Shown in pieces: positions 1-13,166 of a stretch of DNA of 64,000 nt. Position numbers and translations under genes: made by a program. The stretch covers positions 100,387,322 through 100,451,321 of the forward strand of contig OZ023274.1 in NCBI GenBank assembly GCA_964007475.1. The letters are read 5' to 3'. Origin of the DNA: Hybos culiciformis (Eukaryota > Arthropoda > Insecta > Diptera > Hybotidae). How positions within the stretch are numbered: position 1 is the stretch's first letter; each line of letters opens with the position of its first letter. Under the pieces are notes generated by a model that made no database searches, was not told the DNA's origin, and worked only from the letters and a program-made list of their open reading frames with translations.

Positions 1-742
1 CCTTTGGATAAAATATTCTTAAACGATAGTGGGAGACATTGCTTTATTTTTTTCGTGAATTTACGTTTAATTAGTTCGTTCTTTAAAATAATAGTGTTTT
101 AATAGTACATGTGTATATTAAAATGTTTTGCATGAAATTTGTTTTAACAATTTAAATTTTGAAATTCTTTTAAGGGCATTAAGAAAATTATATCGGAATA
201 TTTTATTATTATTGGAAATTTATCAATTTGGTTACGGAATTAAAATAAGTATAAATAATTTGAATAAAATAAAATACCTTAATATTTATTCATTTATTTT
301 ATATATTAATAAGTAGGTAATCGCACTTTTTTAAATGCGCGACCTTCACTTAAATATTTTACTTATTCATGAAGTTAGAGCTCCATAAAAAGTAGTCGAC
401 TAAACAAGTTATCTTCTATCGACCCCAATCATAAAAAAAAAGAAAAAAAGAATGATGTCCTTGAATTGAAATCAGAACAATTTTTATATCACAAAAATTA
501 TGACAATGATTTGGAAATATTTTATGTATTTGAAAGCACCAACTGTTTGAAATTACCAGATTTCATATAAAAATTTTTGATAACTATTTTGCTCAAAATT
601 TTTATAAAAAAAAAGAATTTAACAAACAGTATACAATTACATTGCTGTTTGGACGCAACAAAATCATCAAAAAAATATGATTTCTGGTTCACCGAAACAG
701 ACGAATGTTATGAACATAAATTTAAATTTTTGAAGTTTGTTA
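1..742. other. Gene-free AT-rich interval
   Basis: No exon or delimited repeat. Short frames at 128-316 and 577-774 have the Asn/Lys/Ile/Phe composition of AT-rich noise. Confidence 0.5.
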
Positions 743-930
743 TTATAGTACGATTCAAATCACTTGACCAATGAGCTTTTAAGAGAGGGTAAAATTTGAA
801 TAAAATTATTATACAAAAATTGCATGAGCTTTTTTCTTAAATAATTTCCCCTAAATTTTGTATGCATTTTTTAATGGAAAGGGAAAGCTTCGCATAACGG
901 ATTGGTCAAGTGATTTGAATCGTACTATAA
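743..930. repeat. Small inverted-repeat element with perfect 30-bp ends
   Basis: The ends 743-772 and 901-930 are exact reverse complements (TTATAGTACGATTCAAATCA and on), separated by 128 bp. Thirty perfect bases at this spacing cannot be chance. It resembles a short MITE or a snap-back element. No clear target duplication was found. Confidence 0.75.
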
Positions 931-1053
931 CACTTTTAATAACAAAAGGCTCAAAATTTTTAAAAGGGATATTATTAAAAAGTTAAAGTATCCTTTCAAA
1001 CCAAAATAAAAAAACAAAAAAATCATTATTCCAATGATATAAAATAATGTGAA

Positions 1054-1295
1054 CATCGTCGGTCTCATGCAAAAATCACTGAACTGCAAAAACATAGTTT
1101 TGAGAAAATTGGATTTAAATTTTTTTTTTTTTTTTTTTTTAGAACGTTTTGGTACTTTCGGGAAAATAAAAATAGTCATTGCGGATAATTTATGACAGCA
1201 ACATATTAAAATTTTAGTTTTTTATGATTTTTCTACAATATTAGGTCAAAATGGCCAAAATTACAGTTTCGTGATTTTTGCAAGAGACCGACGAT
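1054..1295. repeat. Small inverted-repeat element with about 32-bp ends
   Basis: Left end 1054-1086 starts CATCGTCGGTCTCATGC; right end 1264-1295 is its reverse complement with about three mismatches. The ends are much richer in GC than the interior, which contains a long T-run at 1119-1140. It is MITE-like but has no family assignment. Confidence 0.65.
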
Positions 1296-3795
1296 ATGTA
1301 AATAAACATTAAATAAAATGAATTTATTAATGCTTCAAATATAATTTTTTTATTTACATTCTTCTAACACATATTTTTTTTCTATAGAGAACAAATACTA
1401 GTAAACATTACTTACAATATAATTATAATACATAAAGGAAATATTTTGTTTATTTTTAAAAGCTTTATATAAAAATTATTTTAAAAGCTATAAAGCACTC
1501 TCGTTATAGCGATATATAACAAAAATAAAAGCTTGGGGGTCTGATCTAATTTTTGTTTAACTTTTTTTATTCGAATTTTTTGCTTAGAATAGTTACTCTA
1601 TTTATACTTACTTTATGCTTTAACTAACTTGGTAATTAATTTTATCTCAATCGAAAGTTATAGTTGTTACATTTAAAATTAAATCGAAAAATTTTAATAA
1701 TTATTGCCATAAGAAAAGTATTTACTGGTTTCTATTTCTACACACAACATTATTATGTTTCATCGGTCTATTTCGTCCATTAATATTTAGAGAAAAAAAA
1801 ACAATATTATGACTTTATAATAATTGTCATTCAAACGATAACAATGTGTTATAAAAATTTATATATTCAGCAAATTCCAATTCCAATTGTTAGCTTGAAT
1901 ATATTTTTTTAATTAAAAGAAGAATGAAAATAAAATTCTTTGATAAAAAAATATTTAGTTTTCAATCGAGTTAGGAGGATAACAAAACTAAAAAATATTT
2001 TGTCGAGCTTTTCAATTCCTGAACAGATAAATCCTCTTCAATTTATTTTGTGATATCTTTTTCCTTTTAATCAATTGAGTCTAAAGGGTCTGTGATATAT
2101 ATATGCGTGTAAAAAATAATAATTTTTTTTTTTTTAAATCTCAAATTGCACATTTTTTATAGGAGCATTATATATAATTATTTACTGACAGATATCTTCT
2201 AATGACTAATTCTTTATTTATTTTATATTTATACTATATTTTATTTAAGAACATTTTAATATATACAACAATATTAAATAAGATAAGTTAATCTGCCAAA
2301 ATTCGCAATTCATCTTCATTCTATTTATTGTTATTGTTGTTCTTCATATAAAAAATAATATTTTCGTTATAAGTTGTATCTAGATAGGATAAATACATTT
2401 ATAGTTATTTTAATAATTATTTTTCATAAAAATTCATAAACAATTTGAACTTCTTATTTGAGGAATGACCTTATCAGTAATCTGACGACAAAAAATAAAA
2501 TTTCAAAAAAAAATTCCTATAATAAGTCGTGAAACAATATTTGATCACACAAAATTGTTTTTTTTTCTGAATACTTGTACAAAAATGAGAACATTTATAA
2601 TTTTATAAATAATATAAAAATTTTATTAATAAGTTGAATAAAGTTGAAAGATTAGTAAGTTGATTGAGCGAAATTTTGAAATTATTAGTTTTAATATTTT
2701 AAGCGCTAGAAAAAAATTTTTTTTTAAATACGTATATACTTAAAATTTTTTTTTTTTTTAAATATTTGTAAAATTATTAAGTTGGTGTAATGTTTATCTT
2801 TACAAATTAGAGTAAAATGCGGGATCTGGAAAATATTTTCATTAAATTCATATATTTATTTCATAACCGTGGGTGTGTTCAGAAATTTCAATTTTTTTTT
2901 ATATGCACAATAATTTAAATCCATTAATTTATCCATCTTAGTATAATAATGCATTTTAAAATATAATTTTTATTTTTTTCCTTTCATTAAAGAAAATTCG
3001 TAATAATTTTATATACTTATTATATGGCTAACCATAGAAATAAATTAACATAAATTTTAATAAAACATATGTCCGCATTTTAGCTTTTATCAAAAAATTA
3101 TGTTAATGTGATAAATGGTTAAACAAAATCTAATAAATTATTCCGTTGAGAAAATTTTAGATTTACATATTACAAGTAAGAATTGCTGCATGATCAGTCG
3201 TCTCGATATAAACTTAAGAATTTTTTTAAATGATCAAAATTAATTTCTTGTGTAATGTTAAAAAACTTATTTGTTTATGTTTATGATGAAGAAAACTAAT
3301 GACAGATAAAATTGTTGGCCGATACATATTCGGGGTAAGAGTAAAATATTCAATTCTGCGCTTTATAATTAATTTTACAAAAACTTACTATGCTTCCTAT
3401 CATTTTTGTAGAATTCTACTCCAGAATTATATTAAAATAATAAACAAAAAAAAAATAAAAAGTTTATAAACGTTAATTTAGTGGAGGAATGGACGACGAC
3501 TGATAAAACATAAAACGATAAAACCCACAAAATTTAAACTATAATTGATCAAAAGTCACGATTGAATAATTCATTAATGTATATGTACACATTGTACATA
3601 TACTTATTTTTATTTTGATCGTATAAGAATAAATTGCAATATTGTTATGTTTAAAAGAAAAACAAATATAGTTTTTTATCGTGATGAATCCAAGCGTAGT
3701 GTTATAATCGCTTTAAAAATTTTAATAATTAAATCTTTTGATTGATTTTGTTTTCAAATTAAAAAGAAATTAAAATTATTCAAATATATATTTAG
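1296..3795. other. Gene-free AT-rich interval
   Basis: Nothing delimited in 2.5 kb: homopolymer runs and AT-rich sequence only. Confidence 0.5.
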
Positions 3796-4132
3796 TACAG
3801 TCATTTGGTTCGAAAAATAGTGATTACCTGGAAAGTTTTCCGGGAGTTTTGAAAATTGGTAATTTTATAGATTTTGATGTGCTCTTTCCGAATTTCGACT
3901 TTGCGACCTCGTATTTTGTCCGCTCGCGCCGCCATATTGAAAAAATGGCGCCTAAAATTAGTTTTTTGGCAATATCTCCTTTGCGACTGATTTTACGATA
4001 CAAACAATTATGTACAATGAAACTAGAGACAATTATCTACAATTTATGTATCGACCTTTTTTTTCATAAAGTCAATAGTTAAGGCGTACGAGCGCCGCAA
4101 AGTTTACTCCAAATGACTACCAAATGACTGTA
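3796..4132. mobile_element. MITE of Tc1/mariner type with TA target duplication
   Basis: The element 3798-4130 (333 bp) starts CAGTCATTTGGT and ends with its reverse complement ACCAAATGACTG. TA flanks both sides (3796-3797 and 4131-4132), the target duplication of the Tc1/mariner group. The right end carries a doubled copy of the CCAAATGACT word. The interior has an unusual GC-rich core (CGCTCGCGCCGCC and GGCGCC). No transposase is coded; a 77-codon plus-strand frame inside shows no known domain. A further ATCATTTGGTTC copy lies just outside at about 4149. Confidence 0.8.
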
Positions 4133-7100
4133 CTAATTATATACTTTGATCATTTGGTTCAATTTCATTTGGCTTTACTACATCTCTCAGTAGAAACTTG
4201 AAGATTTTAATACCTTTTTAACAGCTTACGAGGAAATCATCATTTAAAAAAGACAATATATTTTACGATTAACATAAAAAATATTCGTAAGTTTGGCAAC
4301 CTCACAGTTTGAATTAGTCCGATATTCCGATACTCTATCAAACTTTTGATAAATGTTTAATTTTAGGTTTCAGTGATAATTTGTTTAATTTATTTATAAA
4401 AGTTCTGTTTCCAACAATGGCTTGATAATGGGACAAAATTAAATTATTTTCATCTTCGTATCTGATATTTTTAAATTCATAAAAAAAAACTACTTTTCAA
4501 GGATAGATTTTTATAATCCCTTTGATGTAAAACATATGTATCTCAAAAATTTTATTTTTACAAAAAAAAAACACATATATGTAATGTTTATACAGAGTCG
4601 GATAGTCTGTTCTAAAATATTATATGTTCATCCATTATGTTTATTTTTCAACTTCAAACTTTATTGAAAAAATAAACAAAACAAAAATATAATAAATAAC
4701 AAACAAAATATTTTCGAATTTTCACGCTGCATGAGTATCGCCCTAAAAAATTATTTCTCTGCCAATAAAATATTTCTTTTTCTTCTCTTCTTTTTAAATT
4801 TAAATATCCGGCAAAAAATATTTTCAAGAAAATTAAAAAAGAATAGTGTTATGCAATCGTTTCTTTTTAATAGCGACTTTTACTCTTACTTTTTTTTTGT
4901 TTCCAAGATTAGGTGAATATCAATTAGATTTATTATTCTAATAGATATCATATTAGAATTATCTTAAATTCATACAAGATCTGTTTCATAATTTTAGTTT
5001 TATTTATATTTATTTACACCTATTCGAATCCCAAAATGTTAAATTCTTAGAAAACGTTGATATTAAATTCCTTGTTTTAACATTAACATAGATAAGGAAT
5101 TTATAATTTGGTCTCTATAACTAGGATGTCCAGAATTCGGTTTCAAATCACTCAAATGTCAGACTTTACATTTTATTAGGTTTGTAGTTCTTTCAATTGT
5201 ATTCAGAAGATAATTTCAATTTATAGATATATTTATGTGTAATTAATTTTGAAGTAAATACATAGGTATATTAAAAACTATGTACATACGCATACAAATA
5301 GTAAAAATAAATTTATTTTTCGCCTTTCCAGAATATACGTATAGGTACTCGTAATTTAATACGAATTGACAAAAATGTATATACATATACCATTTCCATA
5401 TATCATTTATTGAGAATAATTAAAAAAAAACCAAATAATAAGAAAAAAGATCAAAAGAAATTATCCAAAAATAAAAATAATGAAGTGCTATATAAAATAT
5501 AAAAACTATTATTAGAATAGAACTAAACACATATCCAAAGATTTTTATCTTAATTACATAATATAATATACGTAGCCCGGTCATGAATATATAGACTCGA
5601 CAAGAAATTTTTTTTTATCTTGATTAAAATGAAAATAAATTTTGCTCAAATAACTAATAAATTAAATAAATTCTATTTTAAGTAAATTTAATTAGAAGAT
5701 CAAGCGGACATCTATTTTAATTTTATAAACAAAAAAAGTGTTGTAAACATTCATTTAATGCATTAGTCATCAAATAAGTTTTTTTTAATCCTTTTATAAA
5801 ATGCATGTTTTCTTACGATGTTATGGTACATTCATAGGAGAAGGTACATATGCAATTAAAATTGCATGACTCATTTTTAATTCCAAATTTCAATAACAGG
5901 ATAACAGAAAATTGTATCTAATTATTTTCTCATTTGAAAAATTCAAGGATAAGGTAATAATAATGAAAAAATATTCCTTTTTATTAAAAAAAACGTTAGT
6001 TTTTTTTCTTCACTGCAAGCTCTTATGAAACCCTTATCATTTTCTTTATAGAATATTCTCATTAATTTTAAGAAAACCTTAGCATTGGCTTACTCTTCCT
6101 TAAATCATTTTTCTATTATATTTTCTCAAGTAGTAAATTATTGGTATTGGAATTTCTCTAATGGTTAAAAAAAAAATCATATTTGGTACAATTTAATTTT
6201 TTAATTTTTCAGTAAGTTAATAAATGAAAGTGGAAGATAGATATTTATTAAAACATGTATTTTCATTCAGTGATACAGTATTAAAGGTTTTTAACTAGGT
6301 TTTCAACCTAATCATATTTTATGTATAACTGTGATGATTCATATTCTTATCATTGCACTGGAAAAACAACATTAAAAGAATTTCCTCTTATCACATGAAT
6401 TTAGCGAATATATTTAGTTAAAACTCAAAATCTTAATAATCTATTTTAGGGTTTTGGTATATAAAAAATTAATGTTTTTTTTAATGAGAAATTTTGTGTA
6501 TTAGTCAGCGCGGAATAGACGTTTTTTTCATAACATTTTTATAACAAAGAGGGAGTTTAATACGCATGATAGTAAAATATCATTCAAATACATAATAAAA
6601 TAATAACAATCATTCAACAAAATAAGACGAGGTCAGTGGCGCTTAAAAAGAAGGATTCCTTTGCACGTAAGAATAATAGAAAGTAAAATTTATGTAGTTG
6701 AGAGGAAAAGTGATGTACCAAAAAAAAAAACAAAAAATAAAAGTACAAATTTTTTTCAAATAAAAATTTAACTATCCACAAAAATTTGGTTTTTATTTCT
6801 ATAAGTTAAGTATGTAAAAGACTAATAATTTGTCTGTTACTTTCCCAAAAAGTTTATTGTGTATTTTATTTACACTTTCGTTATCCATTTTTAAACAAAA
6901 ATTACGATTACGATGACGAAATATGATTCATAAAAATACAGATTAAAATTCATAACTTTAGAAAAAAAAAAATTTTAGAATGGGTAATATTTTTCTGATA
7001 TAAAATGCTTCCATACATATATAAACTGGGCAATAAGTTACATGTAGAAATTTAGTGTTTTTCGTGCCAATATTTTCCTCTTTCTCCAATATTTTTATTA

Positions 7101-8411
7101 AACTTAAGTTAAATAAAAACAATTAAAAAAATGTATCGTAGTAAAGGGATTTAGAGGCACACAACATCCTACAGACATAACAATATATTTCAATAAAGCA
7201 TTATATATCCTGACATCTAAAATACAAAAAAAAATGGAATCAATCTTCTATCTTTTTATGAATCCATATCTATCTTTTTACGAACATGTGAAATAGACCA
7301 TGAAAATTCAGACATAGAATATAGTCTTATTCAGTGTACTAAATCCAAAAATATTTGGAGGTCCCTGTCCCAACCAAAGTAACATATTTTCCAAATCCTA
7401 ACGTTTTTGGGTTCTTCATTCAATCTCAACGCGGATCAGGTATTTAAATTTAAAATATATTTGTATATAATAAATACAATAAGTTAATTAAATAAAATAT
7501 AAAAATAGCAATTAAATTTATTGTGATAACATTAAAAATAATATAATTTTAAACCATATAATTATACAATAATACTAATAGAATTATTATGGAATAAATC
7601 GAGGAATAAATAAATTAATAAAAAAAATTGTAAAATAGAGATTTGAATTTTTTTATAATACCTAAACCTAACTCTTAAAAAATTTTGAACGAGTCTCAAG
7701 CTTTGTCATATACCTGTAACGATGCTATTGTGAATTTTTCTTAGAATTAATAACATCTTGAAAGATTATTTATTCGAAATTCTTATGCCATCCATAAAGA
7801 TATTATTTTATATTACAGTATTTAACATTTTTTATGACTTACTATTAATTAATTAATTCAAATACAACTTTTCAAAAAAAATTAAATTAAATTAAGAAAC
7901 CTGCTCATGTGCCCTAAAATATTCTTCAAACCCCGAAATCGTAAACATTTCAATACTTTTTACATAAATCCAAAATATTTTAATGTTGAAATTCCTTTAT
8001 ATAGATAAAAAAAGTTTTTAATTTCTAATTCCGCCAAGCATCTGTTCAACAAATACATAAAACTTACATACACCAATAAAAAAAAAATTGTTATCCCTGT
8101 TTTTTCTTCACAATTTTAAAAACAATAACTAACAACTCAAATAAATAGGTAGAATTATTTAGAAGAATTAAGAATAAATTCTAGGGTGGGTAGAAGCGAA
8201 GAAAAATAATACAAAACTAGTTTTAATCTGAGCTATTTAAAAAAGATAACATGTAAATTGTTGATACTTAGTCTACGTTCGAAATGACAGCAAGTGAAGT
8301 CAATTAAGACAATTGTCAATTAAAGATAACTTCCATATTCGCAATGTAAACATAATTATGTAGGCGAAACAACTTAAAAGGGATAAATAAAGAATTATGA
8401 AAGATTTGGAA

Positions 8412-8468
8412 AAAGAAAATGAGATTTTCCGGACCTAAAAATCCATTTCAGTCCAGCCCTGTTGTCGG
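8412..8468 (+). repeat. Dispersed repeat, copy 1
   Basis: About 55 bp beginning AAAGAAAATGAGATTTTCC and ending GTCCAGCCCTGTTGTCGG. A similar copy is at 13898-13952. The CAGTCCAGCCCTGTT word is identical in both. Confidence 0.6.
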
Positions 8469-11260
8469 TAAGCAAGAAATTTGTTATAAAGTGTGTACTG
8501 TAAAGAAATTTGCTATATAAAAAATTAATTTTAGGGAAATATCTGCAAACTTAAGACATCACTAAGAAATCGTGAACATATAAGTTCCTAATTGAGCTGT
8601 AATTTTCTTAAATTTTTTTTATGTGAATCAATACAACTTAATATCTGGATCTTGTTTATTGCAATTTTTTTTTTGCTTTATTTTTTAGATAGAGGTATAA
8701 TCATAAAATTTTTGCTCTAGGAATTTTTTTTTTTTTAATTAAATCGGGATGCGTAGTAAAATATATCAGCCATTGTGTTTAAAAAAATATTTTGTTATTT
8801 TACCAATTTATTTTTGTTATTCACTTTAATTGCATTTTGTATTTAATTTTTGTTAACAAACAAAATATATGTATTAAATTACTTTAATTTTCAAATAGTT
8901 TTATAGATTATTGTGAATTCAAAATATTTAAATTAAGAATATATTTATACACCTATATATATATATTTTTTCATTAAAATGATAATTATTTTTCTTTTAT
9001 TTTATTTTGATAATGATTTTGAAACCACATAAGTTACTGTGTATGAGCAGTTCAAAGATTATATCAATTTTTTTTTTTTAAGTTTTATATGTTTTTATAT
9101 ATTGAATTATTTACAATGCCGATAAGCACTTTAAAAACTGAATTTTTTAATGACCAGAGGTTATCTTATACACATTTAATAGGTCTTCAAAATTTACGAA
9201 TTATAAACTAATAACGAATTAATAAAGATAATTAAAAATAGCCTAAATTAAAGTAACTGAACATGCAATTTCTATATTTGGCGTCAAATACATATATCAA
9301 ATAATTATAATTATATAATAAAATAATTATTATAATAATTATATAATAATTATTTTTGTTCAAGTTTCTGTTTTATTACATGTTCACAATATTATGATAA
9401 GTATTTCAATTCTATATATGTTCTAGTTTTTAATGTTGAACTAAGTGCTTAAACTATTATTGAAGATCGTATCGTATTAAGATACTTTTTAAAATCAATT
9501 CGAGAAAATTGTGATTTTTTTTAATATTTGAACTATTTATCCTTCAACAGATAACAATACTGGATTTTCATATTAAACACAGTTTAGAAATCGGCATTGT
9601 ATGCACGAACAACTTAAAGAACTAAATCCACATTGAATTTGTAATCGGTAAATTCATGAAATTAACACTAGTGAAAATAAATGTCAAACTTAATCAAAAA
9701 AAAAAAAAAAAAAAAACAAACAAAAAAATTGTCTATGAAGATAAATGAAGATAATCGTATTTATAGTTGCACAGAAAAAAGAAATTCAGTTTCCCCTATC
9801 TTAAGGCTAAACATTTTGTAAAATTCTTTTGAAAGTGATAACTGCGTAAAAATTAAGATACATTATTTTGCTTTTTTTGACATTCCTTTGGAGGATCATC
9901 AAATAATGTTTATCTTTTAATGTATAAATATTTGTCAGATACAAAATCTTTGAGTAAAATATTAAAATTACTTATTTACATTTCTATTTTTTATTTTATT
10001 TTAATTCACAATTAAAAACAAAAAAATTTCCGCATGTTTAATTTCTTTTCTTTTTTTTTGTCGTCTATAATGTTCCTAGTTTATTTAAAAATGCACATCA
10101 ATGAAATTTTCTTTAGTACAAAATAATTTAAAATTTATTAATTCCCGCGCGATATTTTTTTTTCTTCTATATTTACGATTAATTTTTATTTTTTTTTTGT
10201 TAATTTTATAAGTTTTACAAAAAAATTTTCAGATATTGTCTATTTTCATAACAATAATGAAACCGTGAAAAAATATACTATATATAATATAAAAGAAAGA
10301 ACGTCCGTTCAAAATAAAAGTTTCATTAGAACTGAGAAAATAAATAAAATTTTCTCCCAATAGACCGTGCCGTTTTAGTTTTGAGTTCTGAGATAAATCT
10401 TTTTTTTTTTTTTTGTTTGGTTTCATCAAGAAAAATTATTATACTATTTTCTTTACGGTGAATTTTCATTCAACCCCAATTTTTGACTTAAATTATGTGA
10501 GGAAAGATAGAATGCATTTATGTGTTTAAAAAATAAATTTTAGAATTAAGAGAGTTTGAGAGAAACTAAATTAAGTTTTGATGTTAAATAATAACAAACA
10601 CCAATTTCATAAATCAAGAAAGGCAAGATACGTGAAGCTAGCTGCCACTACGGATTTCACATTTTGTACAACTGCAAGATTTATCGAATTCGAGTAACAA
10701 AATTGGTGTACAAGAAGTCAAATTCTAATCTTGATGTGTTTAATATACTTACTCGAAAATTTTCGCATCAAACGAAAGCAAAAAAAAAGATATAAAAATA
10801 AGAACTATCGATGAAAGTTGTTGTTAACATTTGGAATAATATTGTTATTCGTTCAAAATTGTTACCAGAATTTTTAAATATCTGAATTGTGGATTCAATT
10901 TTCAATTCGCAACAATGTTTTTATTTTGAGTAGAAATGCCTTTTGAAACATGCAAATATTGTGAATAATCAAATGGTTATTGTAGTAAACAAGCTGAAAA
11001 AAAATAAGTAACGAATCTCAAAAATTCAGAATTCATTTATATTATTTTTAGAACTTCAGACGTATTTTTTTTATATATTTTGATACATATTATTACTTTT
11101 AACGAAATAAAATAATTTTTAAATTAAACAGGAAGACTTTATCAAAACAGAGAGGAATAAAAACGTGTTAAATAATTATTTTTGTGAAGTATGAAAATTT
11201 TCCACTCAACCAGCATAAAATGTTACATACACATACAACATTTTTTCCAAAATTTATTTC

Positions 11261-11284
11261 TCCCTGGGTAGTATAATGGTTAAT
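11261..11284 (+). repeat. tRNA-like 5' fragment
   Basis: TCCCTGGGTAGTATAATGGT resembles the start of an insect tRNA including a D-arm and A-box, but no anticodon arm or B-box follows. Perhaps a fragment or chance. Confidence 0.2.
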
Positions 11285-13072
11285 TGAAATGTTTATCATA
11301 TGTTTTGTTTCTATTTAAAAAAAAGTCATATTCAATTTCACTCAAAATTTAGCTGATACAATTAATAGGCCATTATTCTAAAATCATATTTTTAAGATTC
11401 GATTTTTATTCTCTAGATTCGTCAGGGACATTTGTAGACAAAATAAATTTATATCAGGTACAAATATAGAAAAGAGTGCAACAATGGCTTCAGTATCTTT
11501 GGCAATAAATAAATAAGATTCAAAATTAAAGTTAGTGATAGTGTCCGTCATGTGTTTTTACATTAATTTTTTTTTAGTTTTTGACTTATTACTAATTTCG
11601 TAAATTCTTATTAGTTATATAAAAGTAGTTCAGAAGATTGTAAATACGTAGTTTTTTTTTCTGAGAAAAGCTTAATTATAATTAATAAATTTAGTCATCA
11701 AACGATGGTGTTGAAGATAATTTTTTTAATAAAAAAAAAAAGGAAATAATCATAATTCGTATTTTTATGATTAATAAACTATAACTTTTTGCTTATAATC
11801 ATACATTAAGTATAAAACTATTTTTTTTAATACAAAAATATTTAAAATTAAACTTAAAAGTTTTTTTTTTTCTGTTTATGGATCTAAGGAAAATGAACTT
11901 TTTTACTGAAATTTAATCTATATACTAATCCAATAACGAACAGAATAATAATGACCTCGAATTTCATATAAATAGTAAAATGATTTAGGGGAGAGTATTA
12001 TGAAAATTAGATTTCTGGAATTTCGAAATAAACATATAAATACCAAATATTTTTTTATTTTAAATTTTTAGCTTAAAATTTGTACCTTAATGATTAATTC
12101 ATTTTGCTAATTTCAAAAATAAAAATTCTAATTGGCATTTGTCCAAATTAAAATTAAAAAACGTGTGTCTGAACGATCACAATTCAGTTCATCACACTCG
12201 TAATGCCTGAGATTATTATTTTTTAAGTGAATCGAATTTCAAAGTGATCTAAATTTATGACTTATAGCTAATAACACGTTCATATTTATGAAATATATTT
12301 TATGAACATGAATATACAATGCATTCTGTATGCATAGATATTTCTTTTAGTAAGGTAAGACATTAAACTAGTACATATAAGAAAATAATGTATATTTCAT
12401 CAGAGAGATAAAGTTCAATTGGACTGAACTGCAAGAATTTGGATTCCTAAATTAATTTTTCGAATATAATTTCGATTCTTTTAAACAAGATCAGAACGAT
12501 ATTTTGTGTACTAAATTTTGTTGAAGTTCGACGTTGGGTTTTTTTAAAGATACTGATATAATATGATTTAAGATTTCAAATAAAAAAAAAATTGAGATGA
12601 AAATAAAAACCACTAATAACTACAAATTGTATAATTCCTTCTATGCAATAGAATAGATATATGTATAAAAAAAAAATAAATTTTGATAAATTAAAAATTT
12701 TGAAATATTAAAAGTTTCTTATTTTTTCATTATAATATTCTTACAATTGTATTGAAAAGCTTTTTTTAAGAAACAAAAATAAAAAAGAAGAAAATAAGTT
12801 TTTTAAATTTAAAAAGTTCCATGGAAAAATAAACATTCAGAATGTAGAAAAAAATTCCAAAAAAAATTAAAAATAAATTAGATTAAACTGTCAATATCTG
12901 TAATTAATGAAGAATAATGATTTTGATGAATAATTTGTTCTTTTTATCTCAAGCTTTCCTTTTGAATTCTTGGAAAAAACAAATACTTGCTATAAAAATG
13001 TTATAATAATAATCAAATATCTATTTTAAATTATAGGAAATAAATACACCGACAGAATTCATGTTCAAAAGT

Positions 13073-13126
13073 TGACATATAGATTTTAGGATAATAATTT
13101 GACATATAGATTTTAGGAAAATAATT
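13073..13126. repeat. 27-bp tandem duplication
   Basis: Two adjacent copies of a 27-bp unit beginning TGACATATAGATTTTAGG, differing at one position near the end of copy 2. Confidence 0.85.
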
Positions 13127-13166
13127 TTAAAATTCTAAATTTTAACAAAATAAATGTAATATGAAT

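Larger units (their letters stand above)
4133..13072. other. Long gene-free AT-rich interval
   Basis: About 8.9 kb with no supported exon. Minor items are a 22-bp tandem pair at 7247-7290 (TCTATCTTTTTATGAA), AT-palindromic sequence at 9300-9355, a repeat copy at 8412-8468 described separately, and a tRNA-like 5' fragment at 11261-11284. Confidence 0.5.

Noticed and set aside
3849..4082. 77-codon frame inside the MITE
   Set aside because: It lies wholly within a non-autonomous element and shows no domain.
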